From Neoarius graeffei (Eukaryota; Chordata; Actinopteri; Siluriformes; Ariidae), in assembly GCF_027579695.1 (NCBI RefSeq), contig NC_083570.1, forward strand, positions 7,984,793 to 8,048,792: a stretch of 64,000 nt of DNA, given 5' to 3'. The notes under the pieces are model-generated. The model was not told where the DNA came from. It saw only the letters and a list, made by a program, of their open reading frames with translations, and did not search any database. How positions within the stretch are numbered: position 1 is the first letter of the stretch; the number at the start of each line of letters is the position of its first letter. A program made the position numbers and the translations under genes. This document shows positions 34,261 to 46,439 of this stretch, one piece after another.

Positions 34261-34507
34261 TTTTTTTTTTGCAAAAAATGATATCTTAGCAAGTGAAAAT
34301 ATCTTGAAAATAGTTGAAATGATCTAGCATTTATTATTAGAAGAAAACAAGACACCAATTTTGAGATTATTAAACCTAGTTCTAGATTGCAACCAACTTA
34401 TTCTAAGATGCCTTACCAAGTGTAATTATCTTACTGCACTGGCAGATTATTTCACTTGATTATAGTCTAAATGTTCTCAAATTTATTATGTTTTTCCTTA
34501 TATTAGG
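34261..34507. repeat. Dispersed repeat fragment
   Basis: Text such as 'aattatcttactgcactggcagat' and 'gttctagattgcaacc' is of a common fish interspersed type; not classified. Confidence 0.35.
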
Positions 34508-35332
34508 ATGGCTAGTTTTTGCAGTGAAGTCATGGAAGCCCTCCAACTTGCCCTGCAGGCCATGGATATGGAAACCCAACCGCTCGGCCTGATGGTCAGC
34601 TGGGAAAAAAACAAGGTTCAGTGCCTCAGCAACTACGAGACACCCCAAGCAGGTCTGGTGATTAACTCCCACCCCGTGGAAGCTGTTGACAGGTTTTGCT
34701 ATCTCGGAGTCACGATAACGTCTGACTGCAAGACCGATTCTGACATCCAGCTCCGCATCGGTCGTGCCGCCTCTGCAATGGCAAGCCTTGACAGCGTATG
34801 GTCCAACAGGAAACTCTCAGTCCAAACTAATCTCAGGCTGTATAACAGCCTCGTGCTGTCCATCCTCATGTATGGAGCCGAGACCTGGACTCTAACAGCT
34901 GCCCAGGAACACCGCCTGGATGCCTTCGACACCAAGTGCCAATGAAGGATCTTGGGGATCAGGTGGTATGACCACGTTTCCAATGCCACCCTGCATGAGA
35001 TCACCAACCAGCCTCCACTGTCCAACAAGATCCACTTGGCCCGTTTCCGCCTTTTCAGCCACATTGCCAGGGCGGAGCCACCCCTGGAACCAGCCGCCCT
35101 ACTGAAGGAACTGACCCCCACCACCTGGTCCCGTCCCAGAGGCCAACCCAGATGCACATGGTCCGACCAGCTGAGCGACGACCTGCAGGCTGCTGGCCTC
35201 AACATCGCCACCGCCTGGGAGGCTGCCAGGAACAGACCCGCTTGGAGAGCCATATGCAGAGGCACCACGCTCCCTTCGGGAGCATGCGGAGCTGAGTGAG
35301 TGAGTGAGTGAGTGAGTGAGTGAGTGAGGCAA
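34508..35332 (+). mobile_element. 3' end of another LINE with (TGAG)n tail
   Basis: The frame from 34508 gives the RT C-terminal part: AVDRFCYLGVTITSD, LRLYNSLVLSILMYGAETW and LDAFDTKCQ, and after one stop near 34943 it goes on as LGIRWYDHVSNATL to NRPAWRAICR. It ends in about nine (TGAG) units at 35297-35329, a tail type used by several non-L1 LINEs. Clade not assigned (RTE, CR1 or R4-like possible). Strongly 5' truncated. Confidence 0.65.
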
Positions 35333-35683
35333 CCCAACTTAAAAGCTAACTCCCCAACACTAGTGTTAATTAGCAAGCATTTGTTAGTGTACAATAGTGT
35401 GTTTTCAGAGAGTGTGTTTTCATCAGTTGTAAGTTTAAATACTTTAAACATTATTTTTGTATGAGTTCTACAAAAAACTACCTTTCATGTTTAAACACCA
35501 CATTTACACTTGCAGGTCAAGTTGAAATATTTTTGTGTGATTGCTTTTCAGTCAGTTATTGTGAATAAAAGACCTCGTTGTTGTCACTGCCAAACCCGAT
35601 GCGGACTTGAGGCAAACCGTATTTGGTTGACTCAGCCGGACTCAGCAGCAGGGTGGCCGGTTCCTTTCTGCGCACTCACACAC

Positions 35684-35880
35684 ACAATTTAGAGCCACCA
35701 GTTAACCTCCTGCATGTCTTTGGACTGTGGGGGAACCCGGAGCACCCAGAGGGAACCCACACAGACATGGGGAGAACATGCAAACTGCACACAGAAAGGC
35801 CCTGTCGACCAAGAGGTTCAATCCTGGAATGTTCTCGTTGTGAGGCAACAATGATGACCACTACACCACCATGCCGCCCC
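35684..35880 (-). mobile_element. Older, partial copy of the tRNA-derived SINE
   Basis: Shares 'catgtctttggactgtgggg' and 'gagaacatgcaaact' with the young copies but is clearly more diverged and lacks the tail half. Confidence 0.75.
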
Positions 35881-35903
35881 AAATATAAGCCCTGCCTAAT
35901 ATT

Positions 35904-36280
35904 CTCATCTCATCTCATTATCTCTAGCCGCTTTATCCTTCTACAGGGTCGCAGGCAAGCTGGAGCCTATCCCAGCTGACTACGGGCGAAAGGCGGGGTA
36001 CACCCTGGACAAGTTGCCAGGTCATCACAGGGCTGACACATAGACACAGACAACCATTCACACTCACATTCACACCTACGGTCAATTTAGAGTCACCAGT
36101 TAACCTAACCTGCATGTCTTTGGGCTGTGGGGGAAACCGGAGCACCCGGAGGAAACCCACGCGGACACGGGGAGAACATGCAAACTCCACACAGAAAGGC
36201 CCTCGCCGGCCCCAGGGCTCGAACCCAGGACCTTCTTGCTGTGAGGCGACAGCGCTAACCACTACACCACCGTGCCGCCC
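35904..36280 (-). mobile_element. tRNA-derived SINE
   Basis: Same family; target duplication CCTGCCTAATATT (35891-35903, 36281-36293). Inserted right beside the older copy. Confidence 0.9.
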
Positions 36281-36293
36281 CCTGCCTAATATT

Positions 36294-37575
36294 AACTAAC
36301 CAAAAACATTCATAGATCAAGATTTTATCTGGGTTTTTTTTTTTGAAGGCATCAGAAGTGACTTTTATATCAATGTGTTTAATATACTTAACAAGAAAAC
36401 CCAAACAAAATAACATTTACGAGAATCCTTCATTGATTGGAACAATACATTTTCATGGCGCTTTGTTTTGCACAGTGTTTATCGTGTACATTTTCACTGT
36501 GAATGCTATGAGGTGCATGTGCTCTTCAGTGTTCATGACACTGTGCACAGGTTTGATTGAGAAACGCAGAAATTCAAAACAGAGGTCTGACTTTTTTTGT
36601 GTTTATCAGATCATCCATTCCAAGTAAAAATACTGGGAAACAGCTTCCATTTCTGAGGCCCAAAAGAATGAAATCTTGGTCATTTTTTCACCCAGGAACT
36701 TACATGGCTGCTGACATCACAGCAAACTGTATGTGGACTGATGAGAGAACGGATCCATTAAAAAGTGATCAGTGAAGGGAAATCGTCAGATGCAGCTTTG
36801 CTTCTCACTTTGTTGCTGGACCCATACAGGAATCTCATTTACGACTTTATTTCCTTAATTCAGTGTCATTCAGGTTTTCTCACTTCAAAAAAGGAACACT
36901 GTACTAAAATGTAATTTGTGTTCAAAGTATTGATTCTTTTGAATAAAAAGACATTCAAGTGATACTTCCTTTACAATCAGATGTAATTTCATGGTCCATT
37001 CTGTGAGTTCTTGATTTCCCTGATCTTGGGCTTGTTTGTTTTCAGCACTTCATTGGAATAAACCCCCAAGAGGGGCGCAAAGGCCAGTCATGGAAAGGTA
37101 GTGCCTTTAAAAAAAAACAGGCAAATGGTCCAAAAGAAGATGCAGACAGTAAATCCACACATCGCCACTCAATTAAAAAACCCTGATGGATTTTGAGTGG
37201 CACTTCATAACGGTTAGTTCGGTGTCCCTTCATGTTTAAAATATTTCTCTGCCCTTCGATTGTTTCATTTCTCTCTCTCTCTCTCTCTATTTTCACGCAT
37301 GTCTATGTCCAGTGGTGTGTCATGTAATCAGGAACAGTACTCAAGTAAATGTATTGTTCCTCAATAATGACTCAGGTAGAAGTAAAAGTACTTGAGTAAG
37401 AGTAAAATAAGTATCTCAGAAAAAAAAACTTCAAGTAGTGAGTAACTTTATATTCTGCAATTTATTAAATTGTATTGCACTCAAACATGTTTTAAAGTGC
37501 ACATTAATTGTCACTATTAAAGTGCCATGACCGGGCAAATGCTAAAATCCATGCTGTTCAGCTCTGTTAACTTTA
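36294..37575. other. No gene; hAT-type end at the right
   Basis: No coding potential recognised in 36294-37300. 37320-37572 has the 'gtaaaagtacttgagtaag' type of fish hAT end and a piece shared with 31090-31186. Confidence 0.4.
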
Positions 37576-37710
37576 AACATCAAAACAAAAATGAATGAAT
37601 GAACCCTTTATTGTCACTGTTACCAGTGAAATTGACCATCAACCTGTCCTTACAGAGGGGGAACAGGACAGGAAGACAGGGATAAAAGAAAAAGAAACAC
37701 AGTAGTAACT

Positions 37711-38286
37711 TGTTAGGGTTTTGCTGCGATTCAAACCCGGGTCACTGGTGTGATAATCCAGCAAACCCCCACTAGGCCACCAGGGGGATGACTCAAGTGC
37801 AGAGGCGTGAGGCAAAAGTAGAGTATCAAAAACAGTTTATTTACAATATGTACAATCCAAGGGAAAAAACAAAAAGAATAATCCAAAGCTCAGAAGATAA
37901 ACAAAAATAAAATATCCCAAGGTTCAAAGTCCAAAATCCAAATAAGAAGAGGCAAAAACTCAAACGCTCAGAAGATAAAAAGGTCAAAACAAAATCCACA
38001 AAGTTCAAAAGAAAGAAGCAAAAAAACAAGAATACAAAGACACAGGCAAGGTACATGGGACAGAGGGAACTAGCACTAACAGCATAGCAAAGGAAAAAGA
38101 CTCCGTGACAAGGGAACAAACAGAGGGGTATTTATACACAAAATAAATTGAACACAGGTGACGATAATGAAGACAAACAGGCAATCAACACAACACAAAC
38201 ACAGTGGCAGCCTCTAGAGGCCAAAACAAACATGACAAGATGGAAAACAGCGGCCTCTAGAGGCCAAAATAGTCCCAGTCCTAACA
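37711..38286 (-). repeat. 3' LTR of the Sushi-ichi-like element
   Basis: Twin of 40465-41048; a run of about 19 C follows just outside it at 38291-38309. Confidence 0.88.
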
Positions 38287-39498
38287 GGACACCCCCCCCC
38301 CCCCCCCCCAGGAGCGTCTCCTGACGTTCCAAGGGCAATCCGGATGGGCCGAATGGAAGTCCCGGCATAGTCCTTTATCTAGAATGTCCCGGGCAGGGAC
38401 CCAACAGCGTTCCTCAGGGCCATAGCCCTCCCAATCAACTAGATATTGAAGCCCGCCGCAGACCCAGCGGGAGTCAAGCAGGCGATGCACGGTGAACACA
38501 GTCTGAGCCTGGAAGATGTGGGGGGGTGGGGGGTTCCTAGGGGCAGGGGCATACATGGACGTCAGTACGGGCTGCAACAGGGAAACATGGAATGTGGGGT
38601 TGATCCTCAGAGTCCGGGGCAACTGGAGCTGGTAGGCGACAGGGTTCACCCTGCGCAACACCTTGAAGGGGCCAAGCTTGCGGTTCTCCACCCGCAGTGG
38701 AAGGGGATATCGGTTGCGCACAGTGATTTTGTTCAGGCCCCTGTAGTCAATACATGGTTGGAGCCCCCCATCCTTTTTGCCGACAAAGAAGCTGGCACCA
38801 GCAGGTGAGGTGGAGGGTCGAATGAACCCAGAGACCAGGGCGTCTTTGAGGTATTCCTCCATGGCCTTGTGTTCTGGCTGAGAGAGGGAAAACAGTCTGC
38901 CACGTGGAGGGGTAGTCCCAGGGAGCAAGTCGATGGCACAGTCGTAGGCCCGGTGCGGAGGAAGAACGGCGGCCCTGCTCTTGCTGAATACCTCCTTCAA
39001 ATCCCAGTACTCTGTGGGAACTTGAGATAGCTCGGTGAGATCAGGGGGCTTGGCAGGAGACACAGGAGGGCTAGAGAGCAGACAAGAGGCATGGCACGCA
39101 GGGCCCCATTCCACAACCTGGCTTGTTACCCAGTCTATACGAGGGTTCTGGCGGGTAAGCCAAGGAAGACCTAGAATAACTGGGAACTCAGGTGAAGGAA
39201 TCAGGTGCAGGGATATTTCTTCCTTGTGACCTTGAGACTGGAGGAAGACTGGAGAAGTAACTTGGGTGACTCTTCCATCACCTAACACTTGACCATCGAG
39301 GGCAGACACAGACAGTGGGACTTCAAGAGGCGCAGTAGGGACATTGATGCTTTGGGCGAAGTGGATATCCATAAAGTTTCCAGCCGCCCCTGAGTCTAAC
39401 AAGGCTTGACAAGAGTGGACGGACTCACCCCAGGAGATGGAGACCGGGATGTAGATTCCTTGGCCAGGGAGTCCGGGAGAGAGGGTAGGCCCCATCAC
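38287..39498 (-). pseudogene. Pol part of the Sushi-ichi-like element
   Basis: Fossil part. Protease motif [13 protein letters not shown], the RT beginning ([39 protein letters not shown]) and the chromodomain-bearing end ([20 protein letters not shown]). Not a full pol. Confidence 0.85.
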
Positions 39499-40451
39499 AA
39501 CCCTCTCTCGGCTGGACGGGGTGGTCCTTTTCCCAAGAGCTCAGGACATAATGCTCGGAAGTGACCAGGCTTGCCACAGTAGATGCAGCACTTGTCCCTC
39601 CTTCTGCGCTCCCTCTCGGCTACGGAGAGACGAGTACGGCCAACTTGCAAGGGCTCTGGACAGTCACTGGAGGAGGTAGACGGGCTCCATGTAGAGGCAG
39701 TGAGGCCAGGGAGACTCAGGACTTGGCAGCGTTCTCTAATCCTGTTGTCCAGACGAATAGCATGTGAGATCAGAGTTTCGAGGTCACTTGGGCATCCAAT
39801 AGAGGCCAGGCTGTCTTTGATGGGGTCAGACAAACCATGGTGAAAGGCTGAAACCAGGGCAGCCTCATTCCATCCGCTGACTGCTGCGAGTGTCTGGAAC
39901 GATATGGCGTAGTCTGCGACGGTTCCTCCTTGCCGGATGGACATGAGCTTTCTGGCTGCGTCAGTACTGATGTCCACCTGGTCAAAGACCTGAAGCATCT
40001 CTTCAGTAAACAGTTCAAAATCAGAGCACTCGGGTCCCCGTCTCTGCCAGATAGCTGTTGCCTTACCAGCTAACAAGGTTATCACAAAGGCGATCTTGCG
40101 GCGATCCGTAGTGTAGGTGGTAGACTGGAGCTCAAAGGTGAGTTGGCACTGGGTAAGGAACTCCCGGCACTCACCGTGCTTGCCATCATACCTCTGTGGT
40201 GCAGGAAGGCTGGGTTCACAAGGTGAAGGAGACAGTGTGGCAGGAGGCACTGGAGCAGGAGCTACAGGCAGAGGTGTCAGGGTTTTCCCAATTTGCTGAA
40301 GCAGTACCTCGTGGCAAGCAAGGGCCTCACGTTGGCATGTGAGCGTTCGTCCATGAGCGTCCATGGTCGCTCCGAAGCATGTCGGAGCTGCCATAATTAC
40401 CTGAAGGTTGGCCGGGTAGACAGTTGAAGCAGTCTCTGCTGAGTCGGTCAT
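39495..40451 (-). CDS. Gag of the Sushi-ichi-like element
   Basis: Fossil part. A 318-codon frame with a capsid-like middle ([18 protein letters not shown]) and one zinc knuckle [14 protein letters not shown] near the end. Gag of this family is the source of the mammalian domesticated PEG10/RTL genes (established knowledge). Confidence 0.88.
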   Translation of the reverse strand: MTDSAETASTVYPANLQVIMAAPTCFGATMDAHGRTLTCQREALACHEVLLQQIGKTLTPLPVAPAPVPPATLSPSPCEPSLPAPQRYDGKHGECREFLTQCQLTFELQSTTYTTDRRKIAFVITLLAGKATAIWQRRGPECSDFELFTEEMLQVFDQVDISTDAARKLMSIRQGGTVADYAISFQTLAAVSGWNEAALVSAFHHGLSDPIKDSLASIGCPSDLETLISHAIRLDNRIRERCQVLSLPGLTASTWSPSTSSSDCPEPLQVGRTRLSVAERERRRRDKCCIYCGKPGHFRALCPELLGKGPPRPAERGL

Positions 40452-40464
40452 GACGGAATCTTTC

Positions 40465-41048
40465 TGTTAGGGTTTTGCTGGGATTCGAACCCAGGTCGCT
40501 GGTGTGATAATCCAGCAAACCCCCACTAGGCCACCAGGGGGATGACTCAAGTGCAGAGGCGTGAGGCGAAAGTAGAGTATCAAAAACAGTTTATTTACAA
40601 TATGTACAATCCAAGGGAAAAAACAAAAAGAATAATCCAAAGCTCAGAAGATAAACAAAAATAAAATATCCCAAGGTTCAAAGTCCAAAATCCAAATAAG
40701 AAAAGAAGAGGCAAAAACTCAAACGCTCAGAAGATAAAAAGGCTAAAACAAAATCCACAAAGTCCAAAAGAAAGAAGCAAAAAACCAAGAATACAAAGAC
40801 ACAGGCAAGGTACATAGGACAGAGGGAACTCGCACTAACAGCATAGCAAAGGAAAAAGACTCCGTGACAAGGGAACAAACAGAGGGGTATTTATACACAA
40901 AATAAATCGAACACAGGTGACGATAATGAAGGCAAACAGGCAATCAGCACAACACAAAAAACACAGTGGCGGCCTCTAGAGGCCAAAACAAACATGACAA
41001 GATGGAAAACAGCGGCCTCTAGAGGCCAAAACAGTCCCAGTCCTAACA
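40465..41048 (-). repeat. 5' LTR of the Sushi-ichi-like element
   Basis: Twin of 37711-38286. Confidence 0.88.
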
Positions 41049-41572
41049 GTAACATGAGGAAAATGAGGAAAAAACACCACTCATTCATATCTGTCCATTT
41101 CGTCCATATCTGTCCATTTCTGTTCAGTCCAATTCCATTTGGTCTCCGAAATACTTATTCCTTGCAAAGCCGAAAGCATCTCCAAGATGACAGCCATGTT
41201 GTGGTTCAAGTTCTATAGCCACAGTCTGAGTGCCAACAGCTTTGCCCACCGCTTTAATCATATCGGGCAGCTTTGTGGGGCTTTGAACAGCTTTCACCAT
41301 TGTCTGATTTCCTCGATATACCAGGGCAATCCCTAATCCAATCAGCAAAAGTCTGGTAATCATGGTTCCAAATAGGTAGATATCTCCAATGTTCTCCACA
41401 GACGTTCCGGCAGGACAGGTGGGTTCCCCCGAACCCAGACTGTGTCAATTTCGTTAGGAGACCAGTTAATCAAATCCATGCTTTTTTAGTTTAGAAATTC
41501 AATGCAGAGAGAGTCTCTCAAAAAAAAAAGTATAGGCAGATGAGACGAAACAAAGAGCACAAGCAGGAAAAA

Positions 41573-41602
41573 AGGAGAGGAGAGGAGAGGAGAGGAGAGG
41601 AG
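41573..41602. repeat. (GGAGA)n microsatellite
   Basis: Six or so pentamer units. Confidence 0.85.
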
Positions 41603-42266
41603 AGAAATGCGACCGCCTTCCGTGAGAGCACGGAGAAGAGTGAATCCTCAAAGGTGAGGCTTCACTGAATCCTCAAAGGACAGGCTCAGACGTCGCCTGC
41701 ATTGTGCATGTGCATGTACTTTCAGTGTCCAAAACACATTCAAAAATTCAACCTAAAACAGACTCTAAACATAATACCAAGTCCATTGTATTACAGCCCT
41801 TACAGAATCCACTCTGATGTGGAGAAAAGAGACCGTTGATTTCGAGAAAGTGATTTAATCTTACTGTGATTATTCATTCCATGGTTCTGCATAACTGTCA
41901 TGTTAACGCAATTGGTCTAACTAGAAGGGTCTGATGAATTTTTTCCCTGGTTTTAGTACTGGCACTATTGTTGCATGTTTCCATGCTGTTGGAAGTTGAC
42001 CAGAATCCCAGATATTGTTAAATAGTTTTAATAGTTTTTTCCAGTGTATTATCTGACATTATAGCTAACATTTTATAACATATCATATCTATCCCTGGAG
42101 TAGACTGTTTAGCGGAATTAATTGCTTTTTTTCAACTCGAATACATTCATAGGTAAATCCAATGGATTTCCTGAACTCTCTTTCTTTTCTAAAACTGTTG
42201 GATAACTTTCTAAAACTTTACTTCTGTTTAGCTCATCCTCCTTGGTGAGATTTACTGAGCTGTGTA

Positions 42267-43871
42267 CAACCCCAATTCCAAAAAAGTTGGGACAAAGTAC
42301 AAATTGTAAATAAAAATGGAATGCAATAATTTGCAAATCTCAAAAAATGATATTGTATTCACAACAGAACATAGACAACATATCAAATGTCAAAAGTGAG
42401 ACATTTTGAAATTTCATGCCAAATGTTGGCTCATATGAAATTTCATGACAGCAACACATCTCAAAAAAGTTGGGATAGGGGCAATAAGAGGCTGGAAAAG
42501 TTAAAGGTACAAAAAAAGGAACAGCTGGAGGACCAAATTGCAACTCATTAGATCAATTGGCAATAGGTCATTAACATGACTGGGTATAAAAAGAGCATCT
42601 TGGAGTGGCAGTGGCTCTCAGAAGTAAAGATGGGAAGAGGATCACCAATCCCCCTAATTTTGCGCTGACAAATAGTGGCACAATATCAGAAAGGAGTTTG
42701 ATAGTGTAAAATTGCAGAGTTTGAACATATCATCATCTACAGTGCATAATATCATCAAAAGATTCAGAGAATCTGGAAGAATCTCTGTGCGTAAGGGTCA
42801 AGGCCGGAAAACCATACTGGGTGCCCGTGATCTTCGGGCCCTTAGACGGCACTGCATCACATACAGGCATGCTTCTGTATTGGAAATCACAAAATGGGCT
42901 CAGGAATATTTCCAGAGAACATTATCTGTGAACACAATTCACCGTGACATCCGCCGTTGCCAGCTAAAACTCTATAGTTCAAAGAAGAAGCCGTATCTAA
43001 ACATGATCCAGAAGCACAGACGTCTTCTCTGGGCCAAGGCTCATTTAAAATGGACTGTGGCAAAGTGGAAAACTGTTCTGTGGTCAGATGAATCAAAATT
43101 TGAAGTTCTTTATGGAAATCAGGGATGCCATGTGATTCAGACTAAAGAGGAGAAGGACAACCCAAGTTGTTATCAGCACTCAGTTCAGAAGCCTGCATCT
43201 CTGATGGTATGGGGTTGCATTAGTGCGTGTGGCATGGGCAGCTTACACATCTGGAAAGACACCATCAATGCTGAAAGGTATATCCAGGTTCTAGAGCAAC
43301 ATATGCTCCCATCCAGATGACGTCTCTTTCAGAGAAGACCTTGCATTTTCCAACATGACAATGCCAAACCACATACTGCATCAATTACAGCATCATGGCT
43401 GCGTAGAAGAAGGGTCCGGGTACTGAACTGGCCAGCCTGCAGTCCAGATCTTTCACCCATAGAAAACATTTGGCGCATCATAAAACGGAAGATACGACAA
43501 AAAAAGACCTAAGACAGTTGAGCAACTAGAATCCTACATTAGACAAGAATGGGTTAACATTCCTATCCCTAAACTTGAGCAACTTGTCTCCTCAGTCCCC
43601 AGACGTTTACAGACTGTTGTAAAGAGAAAAGGGGATGTCTCACAGTGGGAAACATGGCCTTGTCCCAACTTTTTTGAGATGTGTTGTTGTCATGAAATTT
43701 GAAATCACCTAATTTTTCTCTTTAAATGATACATTTTCTCAGTTTAAACATTTTATATGTCATCTATGTTCTATTCTGAATAAAATATGTAATTTTTAAA
43801 CTTCCACATCATTGCATTCCGTTTTTATTTACAATTTGTACTTTGTCCCAACTTTTTTGGAATTGAGGTTG
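42267..43871 (+). mobile_element. Tc1/mariner element with TA duplication
   Basis: Inverted ends CAACCCCAATTCCAAAAAAG and their complement ending AATTGAGGTTG, flanked by TA (42265-42266 and 43872-43873). 1605 bp, inserted in the LINE. The transposase is nearly complete but shifted once. Confidence 0.9.
42712..43320 (+). pseudogene. Tc1 transposase, interrupted
   Basis: The frame 42712-43320 holds the helix-turn-helix part ([39 protein letters not shown]) and the second catalytic Asp region [13 protein letters not shown], followed by [19 protein letters not shown]. It stops at 43320. In another frame the rest follows: RLFQRRPCIFQHDNAKPH (catalytic D) and WPACSPDLSPIENIWRIIK (catalytic E). All members of the DDE triad are therefore present, but a frame break at about 43315 and another near 43500 separate them. 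Full transposases of this type have about 340 residues. Confidence 0.85.
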
Positions 43872-45003
43872 TACTCTCCTGAATGTCTGGGCTAAGAGTT
43901 CAGCCTTTTCTAAGTTATCTGTTGCCACTTTATCTCCATTGTTTAATACTGGTAACTCGTATTTCCCTCGACTCCCTCCCATTCTTCTCATCATGCCCCA
44001 TACTTCCGATAATTGCACATTCCTTCTGATACTATTGCAGTACTTTCTCCAAAAGGTTCCTTTTTGTTTCCTGATTGTTTTCCTGACAACTGCCTGTGGT
44101 CTTTTCTAATCTATCAGCGTATCTTGAGAATGGGATTTTTTTTAGAAGTTTAAATGCTTTATTCCTTGCTTTTACTACTTTACTACATTCATCATTCCAC
44201 CAGGGTACACTCTTATTGCTTCTAATTCCTGTACTTTTAGGTATTGTTTCCTCAGCAGAACTAATTATTTAATTTACTAATGTATTGTTATATTCATTTA
44301 TATCCATTTCTTGAGCTTTTTCCAGTTTGAGACATCTTATTGTACTGATCATGAGAAAACCTTCCCAATTTGCATTTTCCATTTTCCATCTGGGAATTCT
44401 TTTCATACTTTCACAGCACATCTCTGCTCCAACTTTAATTAGCACTGGATAATGATCACTTCCTATTGTTGATTGTTTAACCACACTCCATGTGTTCTTA
44501 CCTGCTATTCTATTTGATACAAATGTTAGGTCCAACACTGATTCTGGATTGTTTGAATGATTATATCGTGTACCTTCCCCATTATTAATACACACTAAAC
44601 TATGATTATCAATAAACTCTTCTATAACAGAGCCATCTGTATCTGTGTTGTTTCCTCCCCATAGTGAGTTATGTGAATTGAAATCCCCACACCATATTAT
44701 GTAGTGGTCCCACAATACTTTCTAACATACTCTCATTTAATTTTTCACATGGGTTATACTAATTAATTACATTTACAGAACCTCTATTTGTCCATATCTT
44801 GATTACGATTGATTCATGATTATTATTTACATGTATTATTGGCTGCAGGGCACTCTGTCAATATTTTTACAGACAGCAGGTACGCATTTGGCATTGTGCA
44901 TGATTTTGGCACCATTTGGAAACATAGAAATTTTCTCACAAGCACAGGATCTCCCATTGCACATCATAAACTGGTCTCTGAGGCCATTATTAAAAAATGT
45001 TCT

Positions 45004-46439
45004 GTTTCCGGTCCACCGGCTGGGTGAGTGCCGTTTGTGCGGTTGAAATTTTTTTTAACGCCGGTTTTTCGACATTTTTTTCGGGTTTGTAAATCTAAAA
45101 TCGAACTTGACATTTACGCATTCCCAGGGCTTTCCACTAAGGCTCATACTAGCCAGCCATGACAAATAAGTAGCCGGGGGGGAGTAAACACAAAATAAAC
45201 TCCTGTGCATGCAGTTCCCAGGATTAAATGTATTTTCCACAGACCATTTATTTATTCACTTTACTCAAATACAAAGTAAAATGGCAGTAAATCTTCTTTC
45301 TTTTCTTGCGTATTACATCATGACGTGTTCGTGGCTTGTAAATCTCTTATTTTCGGTGCATGACACATTCACGCAGCTGAGCATGCTATGAATTAACAAC
45401 GACAACGGTCTGCAGTGGTGGCTACACAATTAAACACTCAGCGAACATTTCTCCATTTGTGTATGAAAATACACTCCAACCACTCAGTTTGGTTTCATTT
45501 ACAACCAACAGTGTCTTTTGATGCCAGCACGTAATTGAAAGAGAAGACTGGTTTACCGGAGACAAAATAAGCGTTATCTCTGCTTCTGTTCCCTCCGCTG
45601 GCCCCGACACACTACTGCCTCCGCCGAGTGCACGCACACACACACCGCATGTCGGGGCTGCGGATGAGTTACTCTTCCTTGATCAATGAAGTCGGCGGGG
45701 AATTTGTGGTTATTATCGGTACAAACAGCGCGAATCACAACTTAAATGAGTGCGGTTCAGTTTGACATTATTGTCAGTCCGTTAGATAAACATTTAATTT
45801 TATTAAAATCGAAAATTAATATTTAGAGCCTGTGGGCTACAAAAATAATAGTCATTAAAGTAGCCGGCTGGACTTAATTGTGTAGTCGGCTGTATGGCCG
45901 GCAGCCGGCGCTTGTGGAAAGCCCTGCATTCCGCGCAGAATATAGAATCGAATCAGCTCTGCGCATGCACCGTGCGGCACAAAAAAATGGCAGCCACCAT
46001 GAAGGAAGGAGATCCGGAGTTTTCAAACATTTGCTTAAGTGTGAAATCTCAAAATGATATTCTAGCGAACAACAAAATAGTAAAGATTCAGAAAAACAAA
46101 TCATTCAGTGATCATTTTAATAGTGTAATTTCATCCGAACTAGGCCTAACGGTCGATTTAGAACTACAAAAAGTCCGTGTGTCGGACATTTTAAATACCT
46201 TTGTAAAAGTTTTGCAAATGTTGCAGTTAGCATTTAAAACGCTAACAAAGTTTTTGTACAAGTTTCAGTTGATTAAACTGTCATATTTTATTAAATGTGT
46301 CTGCTTTTGTAATAAAAAAGTACTGAAAGAAAAAGCAAACACAGCATTGCGATTTCTTATCCATCCATCCATATAAAAAAAAAAAAAATCCCTCCCTCCC
46401 GACTGAAAATTTTTTTTGCTCACCCGGTGGACAGGAAAC
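45004..46439. mobile_element. TIR DNA element inside the retrovirus fragment
   Basis: Inverted ends 'gtttccggtccaccgg' and 'ccggtggacaggaaac'. Contains a hAT MITE (45126-45925) and an open frame 45987-46376 (MAATMKEGDPEFSNICLSVK onwards, no family recognised) that may be a transposase first exon. No clear target duplication; superfamily open. Confidence 0.65.
45126..45925. mobile_element. hAT MITE with 8 bp target duplication
   Basis: Inverted ends AGGGCTTTCCACTA and a TGTGGAAAGCCCT partner. Flanks GCATTCCC and GCATTCCG agree in 7 of 8 bases. About 800 bp, no coding content recognised. Confidence 0.75.

Larger units (their letters stand above)
37711..41048 (-). mobile_element. Sushi-ichi-like (chromodomain) Ty3/gypsy element, shortened
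   Basis: Fossil, broken, not full length. LTRs 37711-38286 and 40465-41048 (about 580 bp) are closely alike and begin TGTTAG and end CTAACA. A 5 bp duplication GTAAC is suggested. Parts seen on the minus strand: gag, protease, the beginning of RT and the integrase end with a chromodomain. Gag starts about 14 nt inside the LTR. Similarity of the LTRs points to a fairly recent insertion. Confidence 0.88.
37576..41530 (-). mobile_element. Unclassified retroposon-like repeat, split by an LTR element
   Basis: Outside the Sushi-ichi-like insertion (37711-41048) the two flanks read as one minus-strand unit. The 5' side (41530-41049) has two overlapping short frames: 41479-41360, starting MDLINWSPNEIDTVWVRG, and 41399-41124, starting MENIGDIYLFGTMITRLLLI and 91 codons long with a hydrophobic stretch. 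The 3' side (37710-37589) ends with 'gaccttt'-like text and a (TTCA)n tail. The tail suggests LINE or SINE replication, but I do not recognise either protein. Confidence 0.4.
41725..44828 (-). mobile_element. I/Nimb- or Jockey-like LINE, split by a Tc1 element
   Basis: The minus strand carries an endonuclease at 44715-44269 (IIWCGDFNSHNSLWGG, YNHSNNPESVLDLTFVSNR, GSDHYPVLIK), a linker at 44018-43860 (MRRMGGSRGKYELPVL) and, beyond the Tc1 insertion, the RT beginning at about 42250-41730 (QSTPGIDMICYKMLAIMSD and a degraded SPHQSGFRKG block). The RT core and 3' end are missing. Motifs fit the I/Nimb/Jockey group. The ORF1 piece at 49439-49690 is likely its 5' part, separated by the endogenous retrovirus. 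Confidence 0.7.

Noticed and set aside
34699-35451. 250-codon minus-strand frame
   Set aside because: Antisense of the LINE 3' end and its TGAG tail (LTHSLTHS).
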